From Candidatus Uabimicrobium amorphum (GTDB lineage Bacteria; Planctomycetota; Uabimicrobiia; Uabimicrobiales; Uabimicrobiaceae), in the NCBI RefSeq assembly GCF_009002475.1, contig NZ_AP019860.1:8677547-8741546 (forward strand): a stretch of 64,000 nucleotides of DNA, in the 5' to 3' direction. Shown in pieces: positions 8,065 through 17,636 of the stretch. The translations under genes were made by a program, and so were the position numbers. Position 1 is the first letter of the stretch, and every line of letters begins with the position of its first letter. The notes under the pieces are model-generated. The model was not told where the DNA came from and ran no database searches. It saw only the letters and a program-made list of their open reading frames with translations.

Positions 8065-10785
8065 CTACTTATCACTCTCTCGTTTTCGCTGCAACATCTT
8101 TGCCGTCTCGCTTACACACCAATTTTCATCAGCGACAAATTGCTTGAGTGTATCCGATGTTGCAAATGGTTCCACTATTTGCAAAACCAAATAACGAGTG
8201 TGCCAATTTTTGTCATCGCGAAAACGTATAATTTTTGGCGCTAACTCCTCCGTAATTCCTAATTCACACAATGCCCATAATGCTGACCAGCGACATTCCT
8301 CTTTTTGCGCGCACTTCAACAACGCATTTATGATGACATTACTACGGGTTTTCATTTCCCCCAATGCAATGCATGCTCCTCGGGCAATAAGATCGTTCTC
8401 ATTCTCTAGCGCTTCAGTCAACTGCGCTACTGCTATTTTACCAGCGCGTGCCAGAGCAAAAACTGCGGCGTTGTGTTCACTTGTTCCATCATCAAGAGCT
8501 TCGATCAACACCTTTACTGACGACTCACTCTCAACGACAATTTTTCCCAACGCTATCGCCGCCACACGTCTAGTATAAGGTAATCTTGCACTACTCACCA
8601 CTTGCAGTAACTCCGGTATTGCTTTTTTCGCAGCATTACCCTTTTCGGCCAAGACGCTTGAAGCAAAACTACTGACACTATAGCGATCCGAGCGAAAAAA
8701 ACCACTGATCGTTTGATAATCAACAAGCGCTCCTCGTAACAAATCCACAGTTTTTTCGGCGGAGTATTTTCCTAAAGCCTTTACTGCGGCTACCTTTACA
8801 CGACCATTTTTTTGCTGTAGACATTTTCCCAGTATAGCAATGGCTTTATCTTCCTCATAACCATGTAAGCACTCGATTGCTTTTGTACGGGCCTCATCAT
8901 GTTCATCGTTTAGCGCCACAAGTGCTATTTGCGGATGTTGTGGTGACCACTTACTTACGAGTGCAATGGCGGCCTTGCGTACACTTTGCTCTTTGTGTTT
9001 CGTTAACTTTACTATTTCGTCTAATGTTTGTTTCGCGGACAGTGCATCTAAAAGTTCTATAATATTTTCTGCTACATAGCCTTTGACTTTGGGAAGTATG
9101 GCAACTAAATCATCAATAGCAGCAACGGCCTCCCAACGTGCTAACGCACCCGTAATCGTAAAAGAATTTGGCCCACGTTCATTATTCTGCAAGCCTTGTA
9201 TGCAGTACGGTATAATTTTATCTAAATGTACCGCCACTTTTTCCTTATCTACCAGTAAAAAGTCTCTCCAAATATGTGGATGTTTTTCCAGTAGATCTAC
9301 AGCCGCGCTAACGTTATTTTGAATACCATTTAGCAACAAAGACACCGCGCTAGGATGTTTTTTCACAATCCGCAAAAGAATCGCTAAGGATTCACCGGGA
9401 AACACAGCTTCGCGTTGTAAAACGGCAATACAATTATTTGCCTGAACGTCATTTTTACTATACATACCCTCAAGTAATGCTTTATGACTATTTTTTCCGT
9501 ATATATAACTCGCCGCATTGCGGCGTACGTGAATACTGGAATCTCCTAGTAGAGAAACCAAGGGTTTATACACCATAAATTCGCAACTATCCGCAATATC
9601 AAAAATTTCCCATGATTTTTTGCCTACAAATAAATCGTCGCACATCTTTTGGTATTTTTCAGGCTTCATATGATATAACGCAAGTATTGCTTGAGATTTT
9701 AGCGATGGCTCTTCGATAAATTTTTCAATCTCTGCGCAATATTGTTTTTGGTGTAAACTCGCGATAAATACAATTACCTGTCGACAAATTTGTTGATCAC
9801 TATCTCCCAATAACTTGACAACAACAGGTATCGCTTCTTTCCCCCGCAAAGCAGTTAGTGCCACAACAGCATTTTCTGTAACATCCGTACGCGTTTTCAT
9901 CACTTTCATTATTTGTGGAACAATGCGCTTATCTTTCAACTGCCTTAAAATATAAAGTGCTTCGCGACAAATTTTGACATGGGGGTGCTGTAAACTCTCC
10001 AGTAAAAAATCCATTTGTGTTGTCGGGGAAATACGTGAAATAATGCGTAAAACTTGCACGTACTGTTCCACACTATAAAAAGTAGATTTTGCCACCAAGA
10101 TGTCGAGTGATTGTGGACCTACGGCACGACACAACGTGCGTAAATCGCCAAAATCCTTGTTATTTAACATCAGTAACTCTAAAAGAGGTTCCACACCTAA
10201 TTTCGAACTTTTCAAAGCCAGAAACACAGTTCGATAGTATCGATCATCTTCTAGGTATGGTAAGATAATGGTGAGCGCTTCTTTCCCTAACCGTCCGAGA
10301 ATACTCAAGGCACAATTTTTTTCCTCTACACTACGCTGTGTATCCTCCAATATCTCCTGCAAAAACACTATATTTTGTTTATGAGCTAAAAAGCCACGCA
10401 ACGCATAATAGCGATCGTTTGTATGAACCAATTTCCAAACATCTGCGATATGCGACGGTGAATATTCCGCAAACTTTTCCAAAGTCTCACAAGCAATTTC
10501 AGCAACACTACGCGACGTGTCGTAGACAGACCGGACCAAAAGCGGTATATGCTTTTCACCAATGGAAAGCTGTTGTATCGCTTTTATGGCATGATAGCGA
10601 ATCGAGTCATCTGCATCTGTCAAACACGACAATAACAAACTCAAATGCTGTTGATTTTTCTCGTAATAAGCTCTCTCTAAATGCTTGATACGATCCTTGA
10701 AATAACCATGGCGAATAAAAAATGGTTCTGCCAACTGCTGTGCGCCAATAGAACAAAGACAAAGCAATAACAATAAATATCTCAT
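8065..10785 (-). CDS. Exported HEAT-repeat protein
   Basis: A 906-residue protein with a signal peptide (MRYLLLLLCLCSIGA) and then almost continuous HEAT repeats of about 30-37 residues. Examples of the repeating helix pairs are the DADDSIRYHAIKAI, DRYSVSSFASSVLAEKG and LIARGACIALGEM regions. The predicted structure is one long alpha-solenoid, suited to protein-protein scaffolding in the periplasm or paryphoplasm. No enzymatic motif is visible. AGGA lies 7 bases before the ATG. It stands alone: convergent with the kinase gene, across a repeat element, and divergent from the V4R operon. The partner is unknown. Confidence 0.85.
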   Translation of the reverse strand: MRYLLLLLCLCSIGAQQLAEPFFIRHGYFKDRIKHLERAYYEKNQQHLSLLLSCLTDADDSIRYHAIKAIQQLSIGEKHIPLLVRSVYDTSRSVAEIACETLEKFAEYSPSHIADVWKLVHTNDRYYALRGFLAHKQNIVFLQEILEDTQRSVEEKNCALSILGRLGKEALTIILPYLEDDRYYRTVFLALKSSKLGVEPLLELLMLNNKDFGDLRTLCRAVGPQSLDILVAKSTFYSVEQYVQVLRIISRISPTTQMDFLLESLQHPHVKICREALYILRQLKDKRIVPQIMKVMKTRTDVTENAVVALTALRGKEAIPVVVKLLGDSDQQICRQVIVFIASLHQKQYCAEIEKFIEEPSLKSQAILALYHMKPEKYQKMCDDLFVGKKSWEIFDIADSCEFMVYKPLVSLLGDSSIHVRRNAASYIYGKNSHKALLEGMYSKNDVQANNCIAVLQREAVFPGESLAILLRIVKKHPSAVSLLLNGIQNNVSAAVDLLEKHPHIWRDFLLVDKEKVAVHLDKIIPYCIQGLQNNERGPNSFTITGALARWEAVAAIDDLVAILPKVKGYVAENIIELLDALSAKQTLDEIVKLTKHKEQSVRKAAIALVSKWSPQHPQIALVALNDEHDEARTKAIECLHGYEEDKAIAILGKCLQQKNGRVKVAAVKALGKYSAEKTVDLLRGALVDYQTISGFFRSDRYSVSSFASSVLAEKGNAAKKAIPELLQVVSSARLPYTRRVAAIALGKIVVESESSVKVLIEALDDGTSEHNAAVFALARAGKIAVAQLTEALENENDLIARGACIALGEMKTRSNVIINALLKCAQKEECRWSALWALCELGITEELAPKIIRFRDDKNWHTRYLVLQIVEPFATSDTLKQFVADENWCVSETAKMLQRKRESDK

Positions 10786-10843
10786 TTACCCATCCTATCT
10801 ACAGAAGATTTTTATAAAATACCGATCCACAACTAAAACAAGT

Positions 10844-10872
10844 TTGAGGTTTCTGCTCATATTTATTAAAAT
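10844..10872 (+). promoter_or_regulatory. Candidate sigma-70 promoter of the V4R signalling operon
   Basis: TTGAGG at 10844-10849 and TAAAAT at 10867-10872 are separated by 17 bp. The predicted start near 10879 leaves about a 45-base leader before the GTG at 10925. The boxes were read by eye and are unconfirmed. Confidence 0.35.
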
Positions 10873-10924
10873 AAAAAGTGTACTATGTATTTAACTATTT
10901 TAAATGTATTTGTAGAGGTAAAAA

Positions 10925-12109
10925 GTGAAAAATTTAGAGATTACTTTTGATGCGCTTCATAATCGCAGACTTTTAGAAGAAACAGAAGTTGTAATTCATT
11001 GCCATCATTACAATTGCCAACTACAAAGCTGTATTGAATCTAGCCAATTTATCGATGGCCCACGTCTTCTCAAAGACTCTGCCAACGATATATTTGGCAA
11101 AGAATTCACGCATTATTTGCAAAAAAATGCTCTAGATACTGACGAAGAAAAGTGGCAACTTGCACTTAAAATGTACCAAACGCATGGATTTGGCACATTC
11201 GACTATTCCAACGTTGCCGATAAAAAAATTACATCGACCTCTTCGCATTTCGCCGAAGGATGGAAAGCCAAGTTTGGTGTTTCTCATCAACCGCGTTGTT
11301 CATTAACATGTGGTTTTTTAGAAACGGCTTACGACACCATTACTTCGCAGAAAGTGCAAATCAACGAAACAAATTGCATGGCTATGGGCGAAGATAAATG
11401 TGTTTTTGAAATTACCGATGAAGAGAGAAAAGAAACCGTTTTACAGAAAAATACATTAAACTTCACTCCCTTTTTAGAAGATCCCGACATTATAAAAAGT
11501 GAAAATGTCGATGAACAAGCCATTATAGAGGCTATTGCCAGTATTCCCGTATATGGAGATGAACAGGGACTCATTCCCATGTTTGGCATTTATGCCACAA
11601 ATGTGCCCGCAGATTATTATAATCAAATTTCATACTCCTACGAGCAGCAAATGGCGAAAGAAGGTAAAGATGCCGAAGAAAGTGCCCGTTCTCTCCTGGT
11701 ATTTGGTGGAGAAGTTTGTGGTTTACATACCTTCCATGGTATTATGGCATCCCAAGAATGGGAAAGTTTAGTCGCACCGATGATACAAAACCGCGAAGAT
11801 AATATATTTGCGTTAATTGCAATTACCAATGCTTTTGGTTGGGGAAATTGGCATGTCGTCGACCTACAACCAGGGAAGAAGCTAGTTCTTCGCTCCTACA
11901 ACGGTTACGAAGCACTGGGATATCGCAAAATGTTTGGCATTTCAGAAGTTCCACGTTGTTACATGTTAACAGGTGTAAGCGCTGGACTTATGGAGCTTAT
12001 CTACAGTTCGGGAACTTTAGAAGATAAATTTGGAAAGTACCAGTCGCGCGAAAACAAGTGCATTACCAAGGGCGATCCTTATTGCGAATTTATCGTGGAA
12101 AAATTATAA
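10925..12109 (+). CDS. Double V4R-domain sensor protein
   Basis: A 394-residue soluble protein with two copies of the V4R fold (4-vinyl reductase-like, the small-molecule-binding domain of XylR/DmpR-type regulators and BchJ). Copy 1 ends near residue 165 with CMAMGEDKCVFEI and copy 2 ends at the C-terminus with CITKGDPYCEFIV. Both keep the Cys-x3-Gly-x2-3-Cys-x-Phe signature, and each is preceded by a PRC-x7-G segment. The start is GTG with AGAGGT upstream. No DNA-binding or output domain is present, so it must signal through a partner. The next gene, a PAS-SpoIIE phosphatase, follows after 19 bases, implying co-expression. The ligand is unknown. Confidence 0.8.
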   Translation: MKNLEITFDALHNRRLLEETEVVIHCHHYNCQLQSCIESSQFIDGPRLLKDSANDIFGKEFTHYLQKNALDTDEEKWQLALKMYQTHGFGTFDYSNVADKKITSTSSHFAEGWKAKFGVSHQPRCSLTCGFLETAYDTITSQKVQINETNCMAMGEDKCVFEITDEERKETVLQKNTLNFTPFLEDPDIIKSENVDEQAIIEAIASIPVYGDEQGLIPMFGIYATNVPADYYNQISYSYEQQMAKEGKDAEESARSLLVFGGEVCGLHTFHGIMASQEWESLVAPMIQNREDNIFALIAITNAFGWGNWHVVDLQPGKKLVLRSYNGYEALGYRKMFGISEVPRCYMLTGVSAGLMELIYSSGTLEDKFGKYQSRENKCITKGDPYCEFIVEKL

Positions 12110-12128
12110 CTCCTTCGAGGTTGTTGAG

Positions 12129-13649
12129 ATGTCTTTTATGGAAGAAATTCATTACGATCAAGTTTTTAAATACCACCATACAGCCCAATTCATTACTGAT
12201 TCAAAAGGTAAAATTATCCACACGAATCAGAAATTTGAGCAGATTACCGGGTACTCGCTGGAAGAAGTGCAGGGAAGAAGCATTGATGCATTTTTTTACA
12301 AACAAGATAAAAAGCGTTTATTTCTATTTCACAACAAAAAAAACACTCTAGGTAATGTAAGTTTTACCCAAGAAATACAAATCAACACCAAAAAAGATGG
12401 TCCGAAAGAAGTCAAAATTTGGTTCAATATCCACCAAGAAAAAGGCTATAAAGTTTGTGCCGTAGAAGACGCCTCGGAAAAAGCGGAACTTTTAGAAAAA
12501 GTGCACAACGAAAAGAAAAAACTAGAGACAATCTTAACGTACCTCGGTGATGGAGTTATCGTTTGTAATCCACAAAACCAAATAACCTTAATCAGTAAAA
12601 AAGCCATGGAATTTCTCGACCTACGAACATCTCATGGAGTTGTCATGTCACATGAGGGAATCATTGGTCAAAATATAAAAATTTGTTTTCCCGAAGACCT
12701 TTATACAAAAATTAGCGCTGACATAGAAAACTTTACCACACATCCAGAAGCGTTATGTCGCTGCAAGTTGGAAAACAACAACTTCGTTTTACAAATTACC
12801 TACTCTCCTATATTTACCGCTCACGATGAATTTGTTGGAATTGCATTTTTACTTCACGATATTACCAAAGAAATCGAGGCCGAAAAGTTCCGTGTAGAGG
12901 CCATGCAAAAAGAAGTTGAAATCGCCAAGCGCATACAAACAACACTTCTACCTCCGGAAGAGGTGCTCGCGGATGCAAAAGAGTACTTTGACATAAGTGC
13001 ACAAATGATCCCTTCAGACGAAGTCGGAGGTGACTACTACGACTTTATTTTTTCTAAAAATGGTCGCTATTGGTTTACCATTGGTGATGTGAGCGGTCAT
13101 GGATTGACATCGGGGCTTATCATGATGATGGCACAAGTTGCGGTCATGACAACAACGGTATTGTCTCCCGATATATCCCCACGAGACATGTATAGCAAAT
13201 TAAATACAGTACTTTACACCAACATCCGCGAAAGAATGCAGAAAAGTCACTACATGACGCTATCTCTTTTGGTAAGTAACCAACAAGGAGATTTTCACTA
13301 TGTGGGCGCACACATAGATCTCATCGTCTATCGCGACAAACAAAAAAAATGTGAGCTACTACAAACAGAGGGAGTGTGGCTCGGAATCATTCCCGATATC
13401 GAAGGCACGACAAAAGAACAAACGTTCCATCTCGATAAAAATGATGTTTTGGTACTTATTACAGATGGAATTATCGAGGTGCAAAACGCACAAGGAGAAA
13501 TGTATGACATCGATCGCCTTGTGGCTCTGATAGAAAACAATGCGCAGCTGGAAGTTACAGACCTGCGCAATCTAATTTTACAAGACGTGGCTAATTTCAC
13601 CTTGGAACCACAAGATGATATGTCCCTTATGGTAATACGAAAATTTTAA
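12129..13649 (+). CDS. PAS-PAS-SpoIIE/RsbU-type serine phosphatase
   Basis: A 506-residue PP2C-family phosphatase. Residues about 15-110 form a PAS domain (FITDSKGKIIHTN, ITGYSLEEVQGRS), and residues about 120-260 a second PAS region with a DGVIVC strand. A short coiled coil and the AKRIQTTLLPPEE lead-in precede the phosphatase domain (about 275-506). Its metal-binding segments GGDYYDF, GDVSGHGL and DDMSLMV are intact. Such enzymes dephosphorylate STAS anti-anti-sigma proteins in partner switching, and a STAS-like protein and an ATPase lie downstream. The start at 12129 has GAGG upstream; a longer frame starting at 12030 runs inside the V4R gene and lacks support. Confidence 0.9.
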   Translation: MSFMEEIHYDQVFKYHHTAQFITDSKGKIIHTNQKFEQITGYSLEEVQGRSIDAFFYKQDKKRLFLFHNKKNTLGNVSFTQEIQINTKKDGPKEVKIWFNIHQEKGYKVCAVEDASEKAELLEKVHNEKKKLETILTYLGDGVIVCNPQNQITLISKKAMEFLDLRTSHGVVMSHEGIIGQNIKICFPEDLYTKISADIENFTTHPEALCRCKLENNNFVLQITYSPIFTAHDEFVGIAFLLHDITKEIEAEKFRVEAMQKEVEIAKRIQTTLLPPEEVLADAKEYFDISAQMIPSDEVGGDYYDFIFSKNGRYWFTIGDVSGHGLTSGLIMMMAQVAVMTTTVLSPDISPRDMYSKLNTVLYTNIRERMQKSHYMTLSLLVSNQQGDFHYVGAHIDLIVYRDKQKKCELLQTEGVWLGIIPDIEGTTKEQTFHLDKNDVLVLITDGIIEVQNAQGEMYDIDRLVALIENNAQLEVTDLRNLILQDVANFTLEPQDDMSLMVIRKF

Positions 13650-13664
13650 ATACGGAGAACAGGT

Positions 13665-15101
13665 GTGTTTCGCAAAGTTGTGCAAACCGATTGTATGAAG
13701 CGTAGAGTTGTAAAATATTACAGCACTACTCCCATGTCTTCGCATATGATCATGCGTTTTGAAAAATACGCAAAAGTCGAAACATTTCCATTATTAAAAA
13801 CATATAAGGTCAATGTTCCACACCAATTTTTGATCCAAGGAATTATAGATGGCTATCAGTTTAGCGTATCTTACAAAAACGAACATTGGCAAAAACACGA
13901 GGAAAAACTGGACATAGATCTGGGCATAGAGGCAAAAGAAAATCTGGCAGAAAAAATATACTTCGATTACAACGCCACAACCCCTCTCGATCCAAGAGTA
14001 TTACAAAAAATAATGCCTTTTTTACAAAACTTGTATGCCAACCCCCACAGCGCGCACTCACTAGGACAAAAAGTAAATGACGAACTACAAAAAGCGCGTA
14101 GTAAAGTAGCAAAAATCATCGCGTGCTCTCCACACGAATTGATTTTTACCTCTGGGGGTACGGAAAGCATTAATATGGCATTGTTGGGTGTTGTGCGCCA
14201 CGAAAAAAATAGTCAAAAGCGCAATACCATTATTACTGCGGCAACAGAACACAGCGCGACATTAAAAACGTGTGCTTTTTTACAAAGCCAGGGTTTTAAG
14301 ATCAAATACTTACCTCTTGAAAATGGCATAGTATCACTCTCTGCTTTAGAAGAATATCTTGATGAACAAACCTTACTCGTCACCTTAATGCACGTAAACA
14401 ACGAAGTGGGAACAATACAGCCTGTAGAGAAAATAGGACAAATTGTACGAAATTCACCTGCACTTCTGCACATAGATGCCGTTCAAGCCTTAGGTAAAAT
14501 ACCAATAGATGTGCAAAAAATCCATGTAGATTTACTATCTATTTCCGCACACAAAATTTATGGTCCTAAAGGCATCGGAGCACTTTATGTCAACGAGCAA
14601 GTAAACATATCTCCGATTATATGGGGTGGGAGTCAAGAATATCAACTGCGCGCGGGAACACAAAACGTCCCGGGAATTATCGGCATGGGAGAAGCATGCC
14701 AAATTGCTCTTCGCGAAATGGAAAAAAATAGCTGCCATTTCCATACAATGCGTCAACATTTTTTGCAACAGCTCGCTCAAAAGCAAATCACTTTCAAGTT
14801 AAATCATCAACTACCGACTTCTCTCCCCACAACGTTAAACATTTCCTTTCCGGAAATCGACGGAGATACACTAATGATGATGCTGGACGAAAAAGGAGTT
14901 ATTGTCTCCCGTGGCGCAGCATGCAATTCCAAATCTCAGGAGCCATCTGCCACATTGTTGTCTTTGGGAATTTCACAATCACAGGCACGTAATTCTCTGC
15001 GTTTTAGTTTTGGGAAATATACGACCAGCGAAGAAATAAACATTTGTATAAATTCCATAGCTGAAATCAAGAAAACATTAAACGCGAAAGTACTCTCATG
15101 A
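13665..15101 (+). CDS. Cysteine desulfurase (NifS/IscS type) with N-terminal extension
   Basis: A 478-residue PLP enzyme releasing sulfur from cysteine as an enzyme persulfide. The desulfurase fold starts near residue 98 with YFDYNATTPLD. The active-site His (ATEHSAT), PLP lysine (SAHKIYGPKG) and catalytic loop Cys (RGAACNSKSQEPS) are all present, with the usual LRFSFGKYT near the end. The first 95 or so residues form an extension not found in IscS or NifS: basic at first, then alternating strands with no recognised domain. GTG start after CGGAGA. It overlaps the following hybrid kinase by 4 bp, so translation is coupled. No IscU or other Fe-S assembly gene is nearby, so a signalling or specialised sulfur role is possible. 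Confidence 0.9.
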   Translation: MFRKVVQTDCMKRRVVKYYSTTPMSSHMIMRFEKYAKVETFPLLKTYKVNVPHQFLIQGIIDGYQFSVSYKNEHWQKHEEKLDIDLGIEAKENLAEKIYFDYNATTPLDPRVLQKIMPFLQNLYANPHSAHSLGQKVNDELQKARSKVAKIIACSPHELIFTSGGTESINMALLGVVRHEKNSQKRNTIITAATEHSATLKTCAFLQSQGFKIKYLPLENGIVSLSALEEYLDEQTLLVTLMHVNNEVGTIQPVEKIGQIVRNSPALLHIDAVQALGKIPIDVQKIHVDLLSISAHKIYGPKGIGALYVNEQVNISPIIWGGSQEYQLRAGTQNVPGIIGMGEACQIALREMEKNSCHFHTMRQHFLQQLAQKQITFKLNHQLPTSLPTTLNISFPEIDGDTLMMMLDEKGVIVSRGAACNSKSQEPSATLLSLGISQSQARNSLRFSFGKYTTSEEINICINSIAEIKKTLNAKVLS

Positions 15102-17197
15102 ACCAAACGTCTCTACAACAAGAAGTAGACCGCCATAACCGGCTATCAGAAATTATTCTCGCTGTTTCGCGTGCAAAAAATTTGGAAACTTTGCTCTCCG
15201 AAGCCGTAGAAAAGATTTACCATGTATTTAAATTTGATCGCTGTTGGCTGGCGCTTGTCAATGACGAATCGCAAACTTACAACTTACAACTATTGTTTGA
15301 CGTTGCCAAAAATGATATCAAATACCCTAAAGAAATATTGTTATCAACTGGTATTTGTGGTTGGGTGATTGAAAACCAATTGATGTATTTATCGGGTGAC
15401 TGCCAAGCACAGCAGGACAGTCTTTTGTTTTCGCAGTCCCTGCTGCCATCGGTGTTGTCGTTACCGCTACAAATTAGCAATACCACAATAGGTGCCATGG
15501 CTTTTGCGGCGAAAAACAAAGATCATTTCCAAATAGAAGATATAGAAATGGCCGTCACTTTCACGGTACACATGGCCTTAGCGATAGACCGTTGGCTGCA
15601 AGCGGAACGTTTAATTGAAATCAACAAACAACTAGAGCATCGTGTACAAGAAAGAACACGCGAATTACAAAAAACCAACTACACTCTACAACAAAAAATT
15701 TTAGAGAGCGAACAAATTCAACAAGAGTTGCAAAGCTCCAAAGAAACAGCCGAAAAAGCCTACCAAGCCAAAAGTCAATTTTTAGCGAATATGAGTCACG
15801 AACTGCGCACACCATTAAACTCAGTGATTGGCTATCTCTCTCTCGTTCTTAAAAAATACTTAGAACGAGAAACAAAGCCACATAAACTGCTAAAACGCGC
15901 ACAAAAGTCGGCAAAAGACTTACTAGAGCTCATCAATAACATTCTCGACCTCTCAAAAATAGAAGCCGGAAAAATGAGTGTCTACATCGAAGAAATTTCG
16001 CTAAAAAATATGCTGTCAGACTGTTGTAAAGAAGCGGAGGGACTTATTGTCGAAAAAGACGTGGTAATAAAAACCTGCGATATTCAAGAAGACCTCCCCA
16101 AGGTAACCACTGATTTCATGCTATTAAAACAAGTGGTAAAAAATTTACTTAGTAACGCCACAAAATTTACCAAAAAAGGGTATGTTGCCGTTCACGCTTA
16201 CACCGAAAATGACATAGTTATTGTTCAAGTCGAAGACACAGGATGCGGCATACCAAAGGAAAAACTACAGGTGATATATGACTCCTTTTCCCAGGTAGAC
16301 GATTCCACAAAAAAACAGTTTGGTGGAACAGGATTGGGGTTGACAATTAGCAAAAAAATTTGCAATATCTTAGGTATTACCATAGACGTAGGTCCAGGAA
16401 AAACAAGCGGTACCATTTTTTCATTGAGTATTCCACTAAAGTATAGCAAAAATCACAGTGTCAAAAATACTTCGCGAATAAAAACTAGCGCGCTTATAAT
16501 GCCTGCGTGGGAAAAAAAACCTCTCATTTGTGTCGCGAGTGAAATTTATGATTCTGTCAAAACTTCGTTGCATGATTTTTCTTTTAAAATGTGTGAGTTT
16601 CCGGCAGATAAACAACAAGAAATTTTTGCTTTTTTTCTCACCTCACAACAACGAGATTTATGTGAGGAAATTCAAAAAAGTCATCCACAAAGCTTTCTTT
16701 TTGTTTGCACAGACAACGACTCCTCACCACAAAAAACCGACCTAATGACAATCACAAAAGAAAATATTGTCACCACATGGTTATCTTTGTTGCCAGGTAA
16801 AAATTGGCAAAATATACTCGTCGTGGATGATCACATAAATAACCTGGACTTAGTGGAACGAACACTGCAAGAATCACACTTAAAGGTACACTTAGCAAAT
16901 AGCGGACAACAAGCACTTAACTTGATGGAAAACATCGATATCGATTTAGTGTTAATGGATCTCGCCATGCCAGATATGGATGGCTTTGAGACAATGACAC
17001 ACATGAAATGTCGCAATGACATTCCCGTTGTTGCCTGTAGTGCTTTTACCATAAAAAGTTTACAGAAAAAAGCCTTCGAAGCTGGCTGCATATCTTACAT
17101 TACAAAACCTCTAGATTTCGATAGGTTACTTTTACAAATACAGCAAACAAATCTATTCGTCAAAGTAAAAAAATACCTAGGGCGTGTCATCCATTAA
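15098..17197 (+). CDS. Hybrid sensor histidine kinase (GAF-HisKA-HATPase-REC)
   Basis: A 699-residue cytosolic kinase. It has an N-terminal GAF domain (about 15-165), a coiled coil (170-230), and HisKA with FLANMSHELRTPLNS near residue 235. The HATPase has an NLLSNATKFT N-box, DTGCGIP and GGTGLGLTIS. Next comes a degenerate receiver-like segment (about 465-560) lacking an acidic pocket, and a full receiver domain (about 570-690) with VVDDH and phospho-acceptor LMDLAMPDMDG. There is no membrane segment, so it senses an internal signal, perhaps through the GAF domain or the V4R protein encoded upstream. The start overlaps the desulfurase stop (ATGA). Confidence 0.93.
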   Translation: MNQTSLQQEVDRHNRLSEIILAVSRAKNLETLLSEAVEKIYHVFKFDRCWLALVNDESQTYNLQLLFDVAKNDIKYPKEILLSTGICGWVIENQLMYLSGDCQAQQDSLLFSQSLLPSVLSLPLQISNTTIGAMAFAAKNKDHFQIEDIEMAVTFTVHMALAIDRWLQAERLIEINKQLEHRVQERTRELQKTNYTLQQKILESEQIQQELQSSKETAEKAYQAKSQFLANMSHELRTPLNSVIGYLSLVLKKYLERETKPHKLLKRAQKSAKDLLELINNILDLSKIEAGKMSVYIEEISLKNMLSDCCKEAEGLIVEKDVVIKTCDIQEDLPKVTTDFMLLKQVVKNLLSNATKFTKKGYVAVHAYTENDIVIVQVEDTGCGIPKEKLQVIYDSFSQVDDSTKKQFGGTGLGLTISKKICNILGITIDVGPGKTSGTIFSLSIPLKYSKNHSVKNTSRIKTSALIMPAWEKKPLICVASEIYDSVKTSLHDFSFKMCEFPADKQQEIFAFFLTSQQRDLCEEIQKSHPQSFLFVCTDNDSSPQKTDLMTITKENIVTTWLSLLPGKNWQNILVVDDHINNLDLVERTLQESHLKVHLANSGQQALNLMENIDIDLVLMDLAMPDMDGFETMTHMKCRNDIPVVACSAFTIKSLQKKAFEAGCISYITKPLDFDRLLLQIQQTNLFVKVKKYLGRVIH

Positions 17198-17264
17198 AAT
17201 TAATTGATGACACGTCCTAAAGTAGACAGTAAATTCGATTGTAATATTGAGAATGAGGATAGAA

Positions 17265-17627
17265 ATGGAATTAAATGAAGAACGTTTCCAAGTAAAATGT
17301 CATTTTACACAAGATAACGCGGAATTGGAATTTATTGGAAAAATTGATACGCCAAACCCAGATAAAAGTTTAGATCCTTACTTTTTGGCGTTACATAACA
17401 AAGCCTTAACAGATAAAATCCACAATGCCGTATGTAATCTAGAAAAATTAGAATTTCTAAACTCCAATGGAATAAAAAGTATTGTCAATTGGATTTTAAA
17501 AATAAAGTCATCGAGCAAAGAACAGCAATATAAAGTAACCCTTGTTACGAACCAGCAATACACATGGCAGCGCTCTAGCATTAATGTTTTATCGTTGATG
17601 GCTCCAGAAATCGTTATCGTAAAGTAA
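17265..17627 (+). CDS. STAS-like small regulator (slr1659 type)
   Basis: A 120-residue protein with a STAS-like pattern: an early FIGKID strand, a NLEKLEFLNSNGIKSIVNW segment placed where STAS proteins carry the switch Ser/Thr, and a final LVTN strand. The segment LNSNGIKSI has Ser at the expected switch region. Size and pairing with an ATP-binding partner gene 9 bases downstream match the slr1658/slr1659 pairs known in several bacteria. AGGATAG lies 3 bases before the ATG at 17265; an in-frame ATG at 17247 has no ribosome site. It is the likely substrate of the operon's phosphatase, by inference. Confidence 0.65.
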   Translation: MELNEERFQVKCHFTQDNAELEFIGKIDTPNPDKSLDPYFLALHNKALTDKIHNAVCNLEKLEFLNSNGIKSIVNWILKIKSSSKEQQYKVTLVTNQQYTWQRSSINVLSLMAPEIVIVK

Positions 17628-17636
17628 GGAAATATT

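Noticed and set aside
8198..8578. Plus-strand 126-residue reading frame inside the HEAT gene
   Set aside because: It is a shadow on the opposite strand of a clear gene, with Ser/Ala-rich composition and no motif.
12030..12128. Upstream start for the PAS phosphatase
   Set aside because: It would overlap the V4R gene by 80 bp without a ribosome site; 12129 has GAGG upstream.
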